From UBA12026 sp035291405 (GTDB lineage Bacteria > Patescibacteriota > Microgenomatia > UBA8517), in contig DATDSD010000048.1 of NCBI GenBank assembly GCA_035291405.1, positions 1 to 42,344 on the forward strand: a DNA stretch of 42,344 nt, written 5' to 3'. The stretch's first letter is position 1; every line of letters starts with the position of its first letter. This document shows, piece after piece, positions 26,973 through 34,062 of the stretch. The notes under the pieces were generated by a model, which saw only the letters and a list, made by a program, of their open reading frames with translations, was not told the DNA's origin and searched no databases. Made by a program: the position numbers and the translations under genes.

Positions 26973-28103
26973 ATGGGTCGAATCAAAAAATTCATTCCTC
27001 TTATTCTCCTATCTTTAATTCCCACGCTTTTGATTTGGCTTCCATTTTACTTAAGAGTCAAGTCATTTTGGACAATTCCACTTCCACAACAGGGAATGGC
27101 AACAATTGTCGCTAACTTTGATGGACCATTATATTTAGCCGTTGCTAAAACTTTTTATGATCCTCAAAGTTTAGGGGCTAATTATCAGTTTCCCTTATCT
27201 CATGAGTATTACTCTGCACATTTTCCGCTTTTCCCAATGTTAATTAAGGTTTTTTCACCAATTTTAGGACATCCTTATTCCATGCTTTTTGTGACACTAA
27301 TTTCTTCAATAATGGCACTTTACTTTTTTTATATTCACTCACGAGAATATTTATCCAAAGAAAATGCGCTGTTTCTAACTTCTGTTTTTTCAATTTTTCC
27401 TGCTAGATGGTTAATAGTAAGATCAGTTGGATCACCAGAACCACTATTTGTAGCCTTAATTCTTGCATCAGTCTACTACTTTAGGAAAGAAAAATATTTA
27501 CTTGCGGGAATTGCTGGTTTTTTCGCCCAAATGACAAAATCTCCTGCAATTTTACTTTTCTTTGCATATTTAATTCAGATCATTATTCCTCACATCAAAG
27601 ACCTTAAAAAAATAGAGTTTAAGAAATATTTACCATTACTTTTAATTCCAGTTGGGTTATTGGTCGTTTTTACAATATATGCAGTAAGGTATGGAGATTT
27701 CTTTACTTATTTTAAATCTGGAGACAACATTCATCTTTTCTTCCCGCCATTTCAAATTTTTAATTATTCAGCCTCATGGGTAGGAACCTTCTGGCTTGAA
27801 GAAGTAATCTTCATCTACGCAATTGGGGTTTTGGGAATTTATAAGTTATATCAAGAAAAAATGACAATGTATTTTTATTTCACACTTACCTTCTTTGTTT
27901 CGCTTCTCTTTGTTGCCCACAGGGACTTACTTAGGTATGCACTTCCCATTGTACCGTTTTTATTAATTGCATTTAGAGAAATCTTAATCAAAAAAGAATT
28001 TAAAATTGTACTTGCAGTAATTATTATTCCAATTTATCTTTATTCTCTAGCCTTCATCTCACAAAATGCCATGCCAATTGCCAATTGGAATCCATTTTTG
28101 TAA
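26973..28103 (+). CDS. PIG-V-like GT-C mannosyltransferase
   Basis: This 376-residue protein has about nine hydrophobic helices. The first outer loop contains VANFDGPLYLAVAKTFYDP, the position of the conserved Asp in PIG-V/GT76-like enzymes; later come HEYYSAHFPLFPMLI, RWLIVRSVGSPEPLFVAL and AQMTKSPAIL, which match bacterial PIG-V-like mannosyltransferases. It would use polyprenyl-phosphate mannose at the outer face. It is the only GT-C gene of the window on the plus strand and leads a small plus-strand unit with the 2H phosphoesterase gene, which starts 4 nt after its stop. Confidence 0.7.
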   Translation: MGRIKKFIPLILLSLIPTLLIWLPFYLRVKSFWTIPLPQQGMATIVANFDGPLYLAVAKTFYDPQSLGANYQFPLSHEYYSAHFPLFPMLIKVFSPILGHPYSMLFVTLISSIMALYFFYIHSREYLSKENALFLTSVFSIFPARWLIVRSVGSPEPLFVALILASVYYFRKEKYLLAGIAGFFAQMTKSPAILLFFAYLIQIIIPHIKDLKKIEFKKYLPLLLIPVGLLVVFTIYAVRYGDFFTYFKSGDNIHLFFPPFQIFNYSASWVGTFWLEEVIFIYAIGVLGIYKLYQEKMTMYFYFTLTFFVSLLFVAHRDLLRYALPIVPFLLIAFREILIKKEFKIVLAVIIIPIYLYSLAFISQNAMPIANWNPFL

Positions 28104-28107
28104 AAAT

Positions 28108-28800
28108 ATGGGCAAGCTTACCGGCCACCAACTTAAACAAATTGAAGTAATTAAAAAGATTGAAAAGCTATTCAATCAAAACAAAATAAGCGCCGTATCA
28201 AAAATCGATGATTATGAAAATGACCCAAGAATTTGTTTAACTAGCGTACATTTTCCATCAAAAAAACTTACAAAAATTATTGTAGCTAAAATTATTGAAC
28301 CACTACAAAAAATTGACAAGAATATATTTTACTATCCCCCAGAATCATTACACTTAACCGTTAAAAACATTCGAACAATCAATAATCCTCCGGATTTCAA
28401 AACAAACGACTTGTTAACCGCAAAAAAAGTTTTTTCAAAAGTAATACCCAAGCTCCACAAATTTAAAATTTATTATTATAAACTCGTAATTTACCCCAAT
28501 AGTTTATCTATTGTCTATACAACTGATCCAGAATTGGATTTAATTTTTTCAGAATTGGATAAAGCATTAAATAAATCAGGTTTGCCTGACAATAAATTCT
28601 ATGCAAATAATAAATATATTATTTCCAATATAACTCTTGCACGATTTTATGGTCAACCCACACCGGAATTTAAGAATGAAGTAAAAAGGATTGCGAAATT
28701 AAATATATTCGATAACTACATAATAGATAGCGTTACCTTATTAACGGCAAACGCAGCAATGAAAAATAAAAAGATTATAGGTAAATGGAAACTTCAATAA
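28108..28800 (+). CDS. 2H phosphoesterase / 2'-5' RNA ligase-like protein
   Basis: From ATG 28108 this is 230 residues; the frame is open to 28066, but the longer form would overlap the preceding gene's coding end. The first catalytic motif HLT is present at 82-84 (YYPPESLHLTVKNIR). At the second motif position, the expected HITLGRF reads NITLARF (174-180), so the second catalytic His is Asn. The enzyme may therefore be inactive, or act by another mechanism such as binding RNA or cyclic phosphates. Members of the fold hydrolyse cyclic phosphodiesters or ligate RNA 2'-5'. It is likely cotranscribed with the PIG-V-like gene. Confidence 0.7.
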   Translation: MGKLTGHQLKQIEVIKKIEKLFNQNKISAVSKIDDYENDPRICLTSVHFPSKKLTKIIVAKIIEPLQKIDKNIFYYPPESLHLTVKNIRTINNPPDFKTNDLLTAKKVFSKVIPKLHKFKIYYYKLVIYPNSLSIVYTTDPELDLIFSELDKALNKSGLPDNKFYANNKYIISNITLARFYGQPTPEFKNEVKRIAKLNIFDNYIIDSVTLLTANAAMKNKKIIGKWKLQ

Positions 28801-28846
28801 ACATTATCGTGGGTTTTTAAGTACATTATCAGTCTAACTATATGAA

Positions 28847-29101
28847 ATGGAGATTCCTAGGCATTGGAGACTAAAACAACAGAGGTATAGACTAATTGGG
28901 GATATCTGCAAAAATAACCATCCGGCATTTCCACCAGATGATGTCTGCAAACAATGTCCCCACGATAAAGCAATAACAGATGCAATAGCTGAAAGTGCAG
29001 CAACAGCAGAAAAAGAAATTGCTGGTATAAAGGCAAAAATACTAATTTATGAAGCAAGTCCAGATAAATACGAATCACTAGACGAAATTGTAATAATTTA
29101 A
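28847..29101 (+). CDS. Small zinc-ribbon protein (DUF35-type N-terminus)
   Basis: This 84-residue protein starts MEIPRHWRLKQQRYRLIGD, a block seen at the N-terminus of the rubredoxin-like zinc ribbon of archaeal and CPR DUF35-type proteins. Possible ligands are C21, H25, C34, C37 and H39; the usual first CxxC is replaced by CKNNH. The OB-fold domain that normally follows is absent and replaced by a predicted Ala/Glu-rich helix (about 42-75). It is read toward the convergent GT2-GtrA gene, with 1 bp between the two stops. Another ATG at 28842 in a different frame ends after ten codons and is not used. Function unknown. Confidence 0.65.
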   Translation: MEIPRHWRLKQQRYRLIGDICKNNHPAFPPDDVCKQCPHDKAITDAIAESAATAEKEIAGIKAKILIYEASPDKYESLDEIVII

Positions 29102-29102
29102 T

Positions 29103-30224
29103 TTACTTCTTCTTCCAAATCACCTTGGTATACATAAAATAATTGTAAGGAAGAACCATGAATAAAACGATGAAAGCCAAAACCAGAAAATCATATTTTG
29201 CCCCTACCAGTTTTGTACCGATTGGTCCTGCAATTGATTGAATGATTAAAGCTCCGGCAGAAGTTAAATTAAACTGCAAAAACTTCAAAATTGTAGCTTT
29301 CAGTCCTCTTATCTCAGAATCTTTAAAAGTCCAAATATTATTAAATACATAGTTATTAATAATTGCAAGTTCAGTTGCAAACAACCAAACAAAAAGTTCC
29401 GAAAGACCAAGATATCTAAAAAGTCTTAAAAAGACAAAATTTACAACAAACCCGGTTCCTCCCACAATTCCAAATTTTATAAACTTCTGTTTATCTTTAA
29501 TTCCTAAAACGATAACTGTTAAATAACTTACTATTAACTCTTTAATGTTGAATTTTGATTTTTCTTTACTTCTTGGTGCAAACTCCAATGGAACCTCCTT
29601 AACATTTTTTGCATTTTTATATGATTGGTATAAAAGGTCAATTTTATAAGCGAACCTATCCAAGTGCATTAATTTTTCAAGCTCTATTTTATCTAACACC
29701 CCTTTAACTTTAGTAAGCCTAAAGCCTGTTGTCATGTCGTGAATTGAGAATTTGGTTAAAACAACTCGTGCAAACAAATTACCAAAATAACTCATCATCT
29801 TGCGAGGGATTGCCCATTCTTTTGGAATCGAACCACCTGGAATGTAACGACTCCCTATAACATAGTCTGCCCCGTTTAGATAAGCTTCCACCATGGGCTT
29901 AACAAATCTTGGAGGATGTTGAAAATCAGCATCCATTTCCATAACAGCATCAGCCTTTAAGTTGCTAACTGCATATTGAAAACCCCTAACATAGGCCCAA
30001 CCAAGGCCTGATTTATCTCCTTGTTGTATAAAATGAAGGTTCTTTCTTGTTTTTGAAGCCTCCTCTACAATTTTTTGAGTATCGTCCTTTGAGTTGTTAT
30101 CAACAATTAAAAGATGCATATCTGCATTAATTTTAGGAAGCTCATTATCATAGAGTTCCTCAATCATCTTTTTAATGTTTTCAGCTTCGTTCCAAGCAGG
30201 CATAACAATTACTACTTTATCCAT
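29103..30224 (-). CDS. DPM1-like GT2 fused to GtrA flippase-like domain
   Basis: This 373-residue protein is in two parts. Residues 1-225 are a DPM1-like GT2 domain with VVIVMPAWNEAENIKKMI, LLIVDNNSKDDT, the DxD region MEMDADFQHPP, VIGSRYIPGGSIP and DMTTGFRL. Residues 247-371 form a GtrA domain of four helices starting FIKFGIVGGTGFVVNFVFLR. The first part makes a polyprenyl-phosphate sugar; GtrA proteins are thought to help flip it. One protein thus may make and move the donor for the outer-face GT-C enzymes. It is divergent from trmD across 42 bp; TAAAGT lies 8 nt before its ATG. Confidence 0.9.
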   Translation of the reverse strand: MDKVVIVMPAWNEAENIKKMIEELYDNELPKINADMHLLIVDNNSKDDTQKIVEEASKTRKNLHFIQQGDKSGLGWAYVRGFQYAVSNLKADAVMEMDADFQHPPRFVKPMVEAYLNGADYVIGSRYIPGGSIPKEWAIPRKMMSYFGNLFARVVLTKFSIHDMTTGFRLTKVKGVLDKIELEKLMHLDRFAYKIDLLYQSYKNAKNVKEVPLEFAPRSKEKSKFNIKELIVSYLTVIVLGIKDKQKFIKFGIVGGTGFVVNFVFLRLFRYLGLSELFVWLFATELAIINNYVFNNIWTFKDSEIRGLKATILKFLQFNLTSAGALIIQSIAGPIGTKLVGAKYDFLVLAFIVLFMVLPYNYFMYTKVIWKKK

Positions 30225-30232
30225 ACAGATTA

Positions 30233-30238
30233 ACTTTA
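30233..30238 (-). promoter_or_regulatory. Candidate -10 (TAAAGT) before ATG 30224
   Basis: TAAAGT, preceded directly by TG, ends 8 nt before the start of the GT2-GtrA gene. Together with the -10 of trmD it packs two divergent promoters into 42 bp. Confidence 0.4.
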
Positions 30239-30252
30239 CAATGATTTAAGGG

Positions 30253-30258
30253 TAAAAT
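30253..30258 (+). promoter_or_regulatory. -10 element (TAAAAT) before trmD
   Basis: TAAAAT ends 8 nt before ATG 30267. The AAGG at 30261-30264 is too close to the ATG (2 nt) to act well as a ribosome binding site, so a leaderless mRNA is likelier. Confidence 0.5.
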
Positions 30259-30266
30259 ACAAGGAT

Positions 30267-30923
30267 ATGTTGAAAATTGATATCCTTACACTTTTTCCTA
30301 AGATGTTTGTTGGACCTTTAACTGAGTCAATCATGTGGAGAGCCCAAGACAAGAAGTTTATAAACTTAAATATTGTTGATCTTAGACAATTTGGAATAGA
30401 CGAAAGAAAAACAGTTGATGATAGACCATATGGCGGCGGGGCAGGAATGATTATTCGGGTCGATGTTATTAATAAAGCCTTAAAATCAATTAAAGTTAAA
30501 CCCAAAACAAAAGGGGTGAAAATTGTAATGACTGATGCCGGCGGGGAAAAGTTCACACAAGAAAAAGCAAATGAATTTTCAAAACTCAAAAGACTTGTCG
30601 TAATTTGTGGACATTACGAGGGAATTGATCATAGGGTTCATGAGAATTTAGTAGATGAAATAATTTCAATAGGTGATTATGTTTTAACAGGTGGTGAAAT
30701 CCCTGCAATGGTTATTATTGATACGGTAACAAGACTTATTCCAAATGTAATTAAACCAGAATCCCTCTTAGAAGAGTCTCATTCAGATATCAAAAGTGAA
30801 TATCCACAATATACAAGACCACCTATTTATAAACCCTCACTCTTTGGCAAAACTTGGAAAGTACCTGAAATACTTCTTTCTGGAAATCACAAAAAAATTG
30901 ATAAATGGAGAAAAACACGATAG
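30267..30923 (+). CDS. trmD: tRNA (guanine-37-N1)-methyltransferase TrmD
   Basis: This 218-residue SPOUT methyltransferase puts m1G at position 37 next to the anticodon, preventing +1 frameshifting. Clear motifs: IDILTLFPKMF at the N-terminus, RPYGGGAGM (53-61), and the trefoil-knot SAM site VICGHYEGIDHRV (112-124) with SIGDYVLTGGE (134-144). It is shorter than the common 240-250 residues, stopping soon after LLSGNHKKIDKWR, so the C-terminal helical domain is trimmed, as often seen in CPR. It is not next to rpsP, rimM or rplS here, unlike the usual operon. The Cys-rich gene follows after 12 nt. Confidence 0.95.
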   Translation: MLKIDILTLFPKMFVGPLTESIMWRAQDKKFINLNIVDLRQFGIDERKTVDDRPYGGGAGMIIRVDVINKALKSIKVKPKTKGVKIVMTDAGGEKFTQEKANEFSKLKRLVVICGHYEGIDHRVHENLVDEIISIGDYVLTGGEIPAMVIIDTVTRLIPNVIKPESLLEESHSDIKSEYPQYTRPPIYKPSLFGKTWKVPEILLSGNHKKIDKWRKTR

Positions 30924-30926
30924 AAT
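30921..30926 (+). promoter_or_regulatory. -10 element (TAGAAT) before ATG 30936
   Basis: TAGAAT, overlapping the trmD stop codon, ends 9 nt before the ATG of the Cys-rich gene. It would give a separate leaderless mRNA inside the trmD unit. Confidence 0.4.
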
Positions 30927-30935
30927 ACGCACATT

Positions 30936-31175
30936 ATGGCAAAAGAAGATGATTGTTTCACTTGTGCCTTAGTAGAATTTAATAAGGTAGCTGATGGTAA
31001 TGAAGGATGTGTTGGTAAAGTTATCTGCATAAAAAAACCGGGAGAACCCACCAGACGTACTATTCAAGCAACAGCAGATAAAAAAGAGCCATTTATGCAT
31101 TGTTCAAGAGTTGAAGGTATTGACTGTCCAGTGAGTAGTGAGGAAGACGAAGTTATATACAATTTAAAAAACTAA
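30936..31175 (+). CDS. Small Cys-rich protein, unknown function
   Basis: This 79-residue soluble protein has six cysteines (C7, C10, C25, C31, C56, C64) and H55. The C7-x2-C10 pair and the spacing of the others suggest zinc or iron-sulfur binding rather than secretion, as there is no signal peptide. The middle is basic (KKPGEPTRRTIQ) and could touch nucleic acid; the C-terminus is acidic. No family was recognised. Its stop codon overlaps, on the opposite strand, the stop of the rmlD-like gene (31172-31175). Confidence 0.6.
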   Translation: MAKEDDCFTCALVEFNKVADGNEGCVGKVICIKKPGEPTRRTIQATADKKEPFMHCSRVEGIDCPVSSEEDEVIYNLKN

Positions 31176-32065
31176 AGTTTATCTACAAAATCATCAACCA
31201 TTTCTTTCCAACTTCTAAGTTTCATCTCCAACCTAAGTTGTGTTTTTTCAGTTTTTAGTCCTCCAAGTCTTGGTCTTGGAGTTCTACCTTCTGCTTTTAA
31301 AAACTCTTCCATGGATCCTTTTTGAACCACACCTTCTATATTTCTTGCTCTTTTAAGTAAATATTCAACAAAATCAAATGGGGTAGCAACGTCACTTGAA
31401 ACAATATGAAAAATACCTTCCAATTCTTCTTCCAATATTTTTGAAAGTGGATTAATAAGATCTTCTAAATATAAGGGTGTAAATGTTTGATCAGTAAATA
31501 TTGGAAACAATTTTCCTTCATCAAACAGTTTCAAATAGTTTTTTGCAAAATCTAATTTTAAATCATATTTAGCTGAAGAAAATGGATATGCAATTCTAAC
31601 TATCGCATATCTTGACTCAGATTCTGAAACAAATTTTTCCGCCCTGTTTTTGGTCCAACCATACCATCCTATTCCATCCATAATTTCAGGAATATTAGCT
31701 TCCTCATCATATGGTCCTGAATCTTCATTATTACCGGTAAATACAAAGTCTGTAGAAATTTGGACAAGAAATCTATCATATTGTTTACAAGCTTCAGATA
31801 AATACTTTGGTCCAAAAGCATTTAAATTCCAAGTTAAACCACTCTCGTTTCCTCTTTCTTTTTCAGCACCGTCTACATTAGTAACAGCAGCAAAATTTAG
31901 GATAGTATCAAATAAATTATCTTTAAAATATTTGTTAACTGCGTTTTTATCTGTAATGTCCAAAATTTTTTCATCAACTGCGATAATCTCCAACTTATCT
32001 TTGGCTAATTCCACAAATCTTGAACCAACTAGACCTGAAGCTCCAATCACTAATATTTTTTTCAT
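31172..32065 (-). CDS. rmlD: dTDP-4-dehydrorhamnose reductase (RmlD-like)
   Basis: This 297-residue short-chain dehydrogenase/reductase (extended type) reduces the 4-keto sugar in the last step of the dTDP-rhamnose pathway. Seen: the NAD(P) motif VIGASGLVGSRF (G8-x2-G11-x2-G14), FAAVTNVDGAE, ISTDFVFTG (103-111) and the catalytic Y135-x3-K139 (YGWTK). The length fits RmlD. It shares an ATGA overlap with the RmlC-like gene and ends the sugar-nucleotide operon. Because the RmlC-like partner is unusual, the final sugar could be a 6-deoxyhexose other than L-rhamnose. Confidence 0.8.
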   Translation of the reverse strand: MKKILVIGASGLVGSRFVELAKDKLEIIAVDEKILDITDKNAVNKYFKDNLFDTILNFAAVTNVDGAEKERGNESGLTWNLNAFGPKYLSEACKQYDRFLVQISTDFVFTGNNEDSGPYDEEANIPEIMDGIGWYGWTKNRAEKFVSESESRYAIVRIAYPFSSAKYDLKLDFAKNYLKLFDEGKLFPIFTDQTFTPLYLEDLINPLSKILEEELEGIFHIVSSDVATPFDFVEYLLKRARNIEGVVQKGSMEEFLKAEGRTPRPRLGGLKTEKTQLRLEMKLRSWKEMVDDFVDKL

Positions 32066-32640
32066 TTGAATTTATCAGGAAAGAGTTCTCTTAATTTTGG
32101 GTTTTTCATATCTCTTTCAGAAAGAATTGGATTATTAATAGGCCATTTAATAGCAAGGTCTGGATCATCCCATGCAACACCTCGAGCTTTACTATCATCC
32201 CAATATTCATCTATAAGATAAAAATAGTGCATCATTTCAGTTCCCAATGTGCATATGGAGTTTCCAATTCCTCCACTAGGCAAAAATAATGCCTGTCTTG
32301 GAGAATCTTTTTTGGTGTTGTCAATTGTAATGTATTCTACTTTTCCAAATGTTTTTGAACCTGGTCTCAAATCACAAATTGGAGCATATAATATACCGGT
32401 TATTGGGTAGATTAATTTGTTCCAGTCCTCAGAGTGGACTGCTTTAATGACACCAGGTTTAATATAAGCATGAGTCCATTGAACCGGATTAAATTCAATT
32501 CCCGTTGCAACTTTTAATTCTTCTTTATTATATGGTTCATGAAGAAATCCTCTTGCGTCTCCCAATATTGGCCTTTGAATTAAGACGACACCTTCAATTG
32601 AAGTTTTGATTATATGTTTCTCCGGGTCAAACCTCATCAT
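32062..32640 (-). CDS. RmlC-like sugar-nucleotide epimerase, divergent
   Basis: This 192-residue cupin resembles dTDP-4-dehydrorhamnose 3,5-epimerase. Matching parts: GDARGFLHEPYN, QWTHAYIKPGVIKAVHSED with the catalytic-position H69, KLIYPITG, and the C-terminal ARGVAWDDPDLAIKWP. Departures: the usual RGLHYQ is KAVHSE, and the conserved HGF after the ...LPxG strand is replaced by IGN (PSGGIGNS, 121-128). It may act on a different sugar or epimerise at only one carbon. It starts with two Met codons (32640 and 32637), 37 nt after the WbuC-like gene, and overlaps rmlD by ATGA. Confidence 0.7.
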   Translation of the reverse strand: MMRFDPEKHIIKTSIEGVVLIQRPILGDARGFLHEPYNKEELKVATGIEFNPVQWTHAYIKPGVIKAVHSEDWNKLIYPITGILYAPICDLRPGSKTFGKVEYITIDNTKKDSPRQALFLPSGGIGNSICTLGTEMMHYFYLIDEYWDDSKARGVAWDDPDLAIKWPINNPILSERDMKNPKLRELFPDKFK

Positions 32641-32677
32641 ATGTGTAAATTGATTCTAGTTTAAAAAGCTATCAATT

Positions 32678-33208
32678 TCAATTGGAATCTTTAACTTTTT
32701 GTAACAATTCTTGATAATATCTTTTTGTCTCATCGGTTCCTTCTTTAGGTGCCCAAGATGCAAAAGATTTATCGTCTTCACTGCGATATCCGCTAGGTTG
32801 TTTTTTGGATTCCAACAACACAACATCTTCTTCACATACCACAGTATGCATTTGCCCAGACTTGATGACAATAATTTTCCTTCCGTCTTCCCTATCTGAA
32901 AGTTTGACAATTCTGGTTATTTCACCTAACTCATCAAAAAAAACAACATTTGCCTCACCTTTTAAAATTCTAAAGATCTCTGTCTTACCTTCTTCTTTAT
33001 GTACATGAGGTTGAACATAATTATTTGCAACAATTGCATTTATAAACAAGTGTTGTCTATCTTCATCTCTTTCATGAATTCTAAAATTATATCTACCTTT
33101 TTTACTTATCTTTGCTTTTTCTAACGCTAAAGAAATTGTTTGAGGATCAAAATAATCACTAGATTTAGTATATTTTGTTAAACGATCTGAATCCTGCCCA
33201 TGTTCCAT
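32678..33208 (-). CDS. WbuC-like cupin metalloprotein
   Basis: This 176-residue single cupin has the metal-binding pattern QPHVHKEEGKTEIFRILKG (H68, H70, E77) and a distal H121 in SGQMHTVV, as in the WbuC family found in O-antigen and capsule clusters. The role of WbuC is not firmly established; a sugar-nucleotide modifying activity is supposed. The start is 2 nt after the IMPase-like gene's stop, so it is translationally coupled. A C-terminal tail ends with TKRYYQELLQKVKDSN. Confidence 0.75.
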   Translation of the reverse strand: MEHGQDSDRLTKYTKSSDYFDPQTISLALEKAKISKKGRYNFRIHERDEDRQHLFINAIVANNYVQPHVHKEEGKTEIFRILKGEANVVFFDELGEITRIVKLSDREDGRKIIVIKSGQMHTVVCEEDVVLLESKKQPSGYRSEDDKSFASWAPKEGTDETKRYYQELLQKVKDSN

Positions 33209-33210
33209 GT

Positions 33211-34059
33211 TTATTTATATTTAAATGTAGACTTTAAAATGTCTTCAGCTACATTTTTATTCTTCGCCGTTATTAAAAACAATTTTTCATCTTGCCCCCA
33301 AGTTTTAAAATCATAACTTCCGATGAAATTTCCATTTTTATCCACCATTACACCTCCTAATGTCGTATTCATTAAATATAAAATCGGTTGTTCCAAATTA
33401 CCTTTTCTTGTTACTTCAATTAATCCACAATATTTATTGTCTGTGCAAATTGAAAAAATTGACCAAGCTGTAGAACCGGTCATTACCCATGGCTTATCAC
33501 CATAAACAGTTAATTCTTCTGGAAAATATTTATTGGCCAACATCTTAGAATCACTAAATTTTTCATCTACTACAAAATTTTTTAATTTTTCAAAATTTTT
33601 TGTTTTTACATCATATACATATACCCCATCGTTTTTAATCGTTATTATAATTTTTGCTTCTTCCATCATGGCAAGACCGGAAATTATAAAGTCGTCATAT
33701 TTTGGATTATTAACTTTTGCTACAGCAATCATAGTTCCATATCCAAACTCGGATTTTGCAAGATAATTACTACTTCCATCTAGTCCATCAAAAACAGAAA
33801 AAATTTGCCCTTCTCCTTCACCTATTTCTCCTTCACCTATTTCTTCACCTTTATAAATTAACTTAGTTTTTGATTCTTTCGAATAATTTTTAAGTGATGC
33901 CAAAAGAATTTCTTCGGCTTCAACGTCAGCCCTCATGGCCATGTCTCCAAATCTATTTTGTTTATCTTTTAATTTTCCTTTTTCACCTAATTTAAGATGG
34001 TTATCATAAACTTTTAATAAACCGTCAAATATAATTTGTTGAAGAGGATCAAATTTCAT
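33211..34059 (-). CDS. Inositol monophosphatase-family phosphatase
   Basis: This 282-residue protein fits the Mg-dependent IMPase/FBPase/CysQ fold. Seen: GDMAMRADVEAEEI (N-terminal Asp), the metal Glu pair KGEE (E72/E73), and the metal-binding VFDGLDGSSNYLAKSEFGYG (D91, D94), the equivalent of DPLDGTxNF. The third metal motif WDxAAG is not conserved: the region reads KGNLEQPILYLMNTTLGG. Possible substrates are sugar phosphates or 3'-phosphoadenosine phosphate. A perfect 15-bp tandem repeat adds IGEGE repeats right after the catalytic Glu pair. It is 3 nt after the Nudix gene in the same operon. Confidence 0.7.
   Translation of the reverse strand: MKFDPLQQIIFDGLLKVYDNHLKLGEKGKLKDKQNRFGDMAMRADVEAEEILLASLKNYSKESKTKLIYKGEEIGEGEIGEGEGQIFSVFDGLDGSSNYLAKSEFGYGTMIAVAKVNNPKYDDFIISGLAMMEEAKIIITIKNDGVYVYDVKTKNFEKLKNFVVDEKFSDSKMLANKYFPEELTVYGDKPWVMTGSTAWSIFSICTDNKYCGLIEVTRKGNLEQPILYLMNTTLGGVMVDKNGNFIGSYDFKTWGQDEKLFLITAKNKNVAEDILKSTFKYK
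33811..33840. repeat. 15-bp tandem repeat, two perfect copies, in the IMPase-like gene
   Basis: The unit ttctccttcacctat occurs at 33811-33825 and 33826-33840, with a partial third copy after it. In protein it duplicates the five residues IGEGE, giving an acidic, flexible insertion next to the metal-binding GEE. The repeat keeps the frame and is of a kind prone to slippage. Confidence 0.9.
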
Positions 34060-34062
34060 AAA

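Noticed and set aside
28842..28874. ATG at 28842 as start of the zinc-ribbon gene
   Set aside because: That frame ends after ten codons; ATG 28847 opens the conserved EIPRHWRLK frame.
31650..32069. 139-codon plus-strand reading frame
   Set aside because: It is antisense to the RmlD-like gene, whose motifs are clear; no domain or promoter seen.
32656..32910. 84-codon minus-strand frame overlapping the WbuC-like gene
   Set aside because: It is in another frame of the WbuC gene, which has intact cupin metal ligands.
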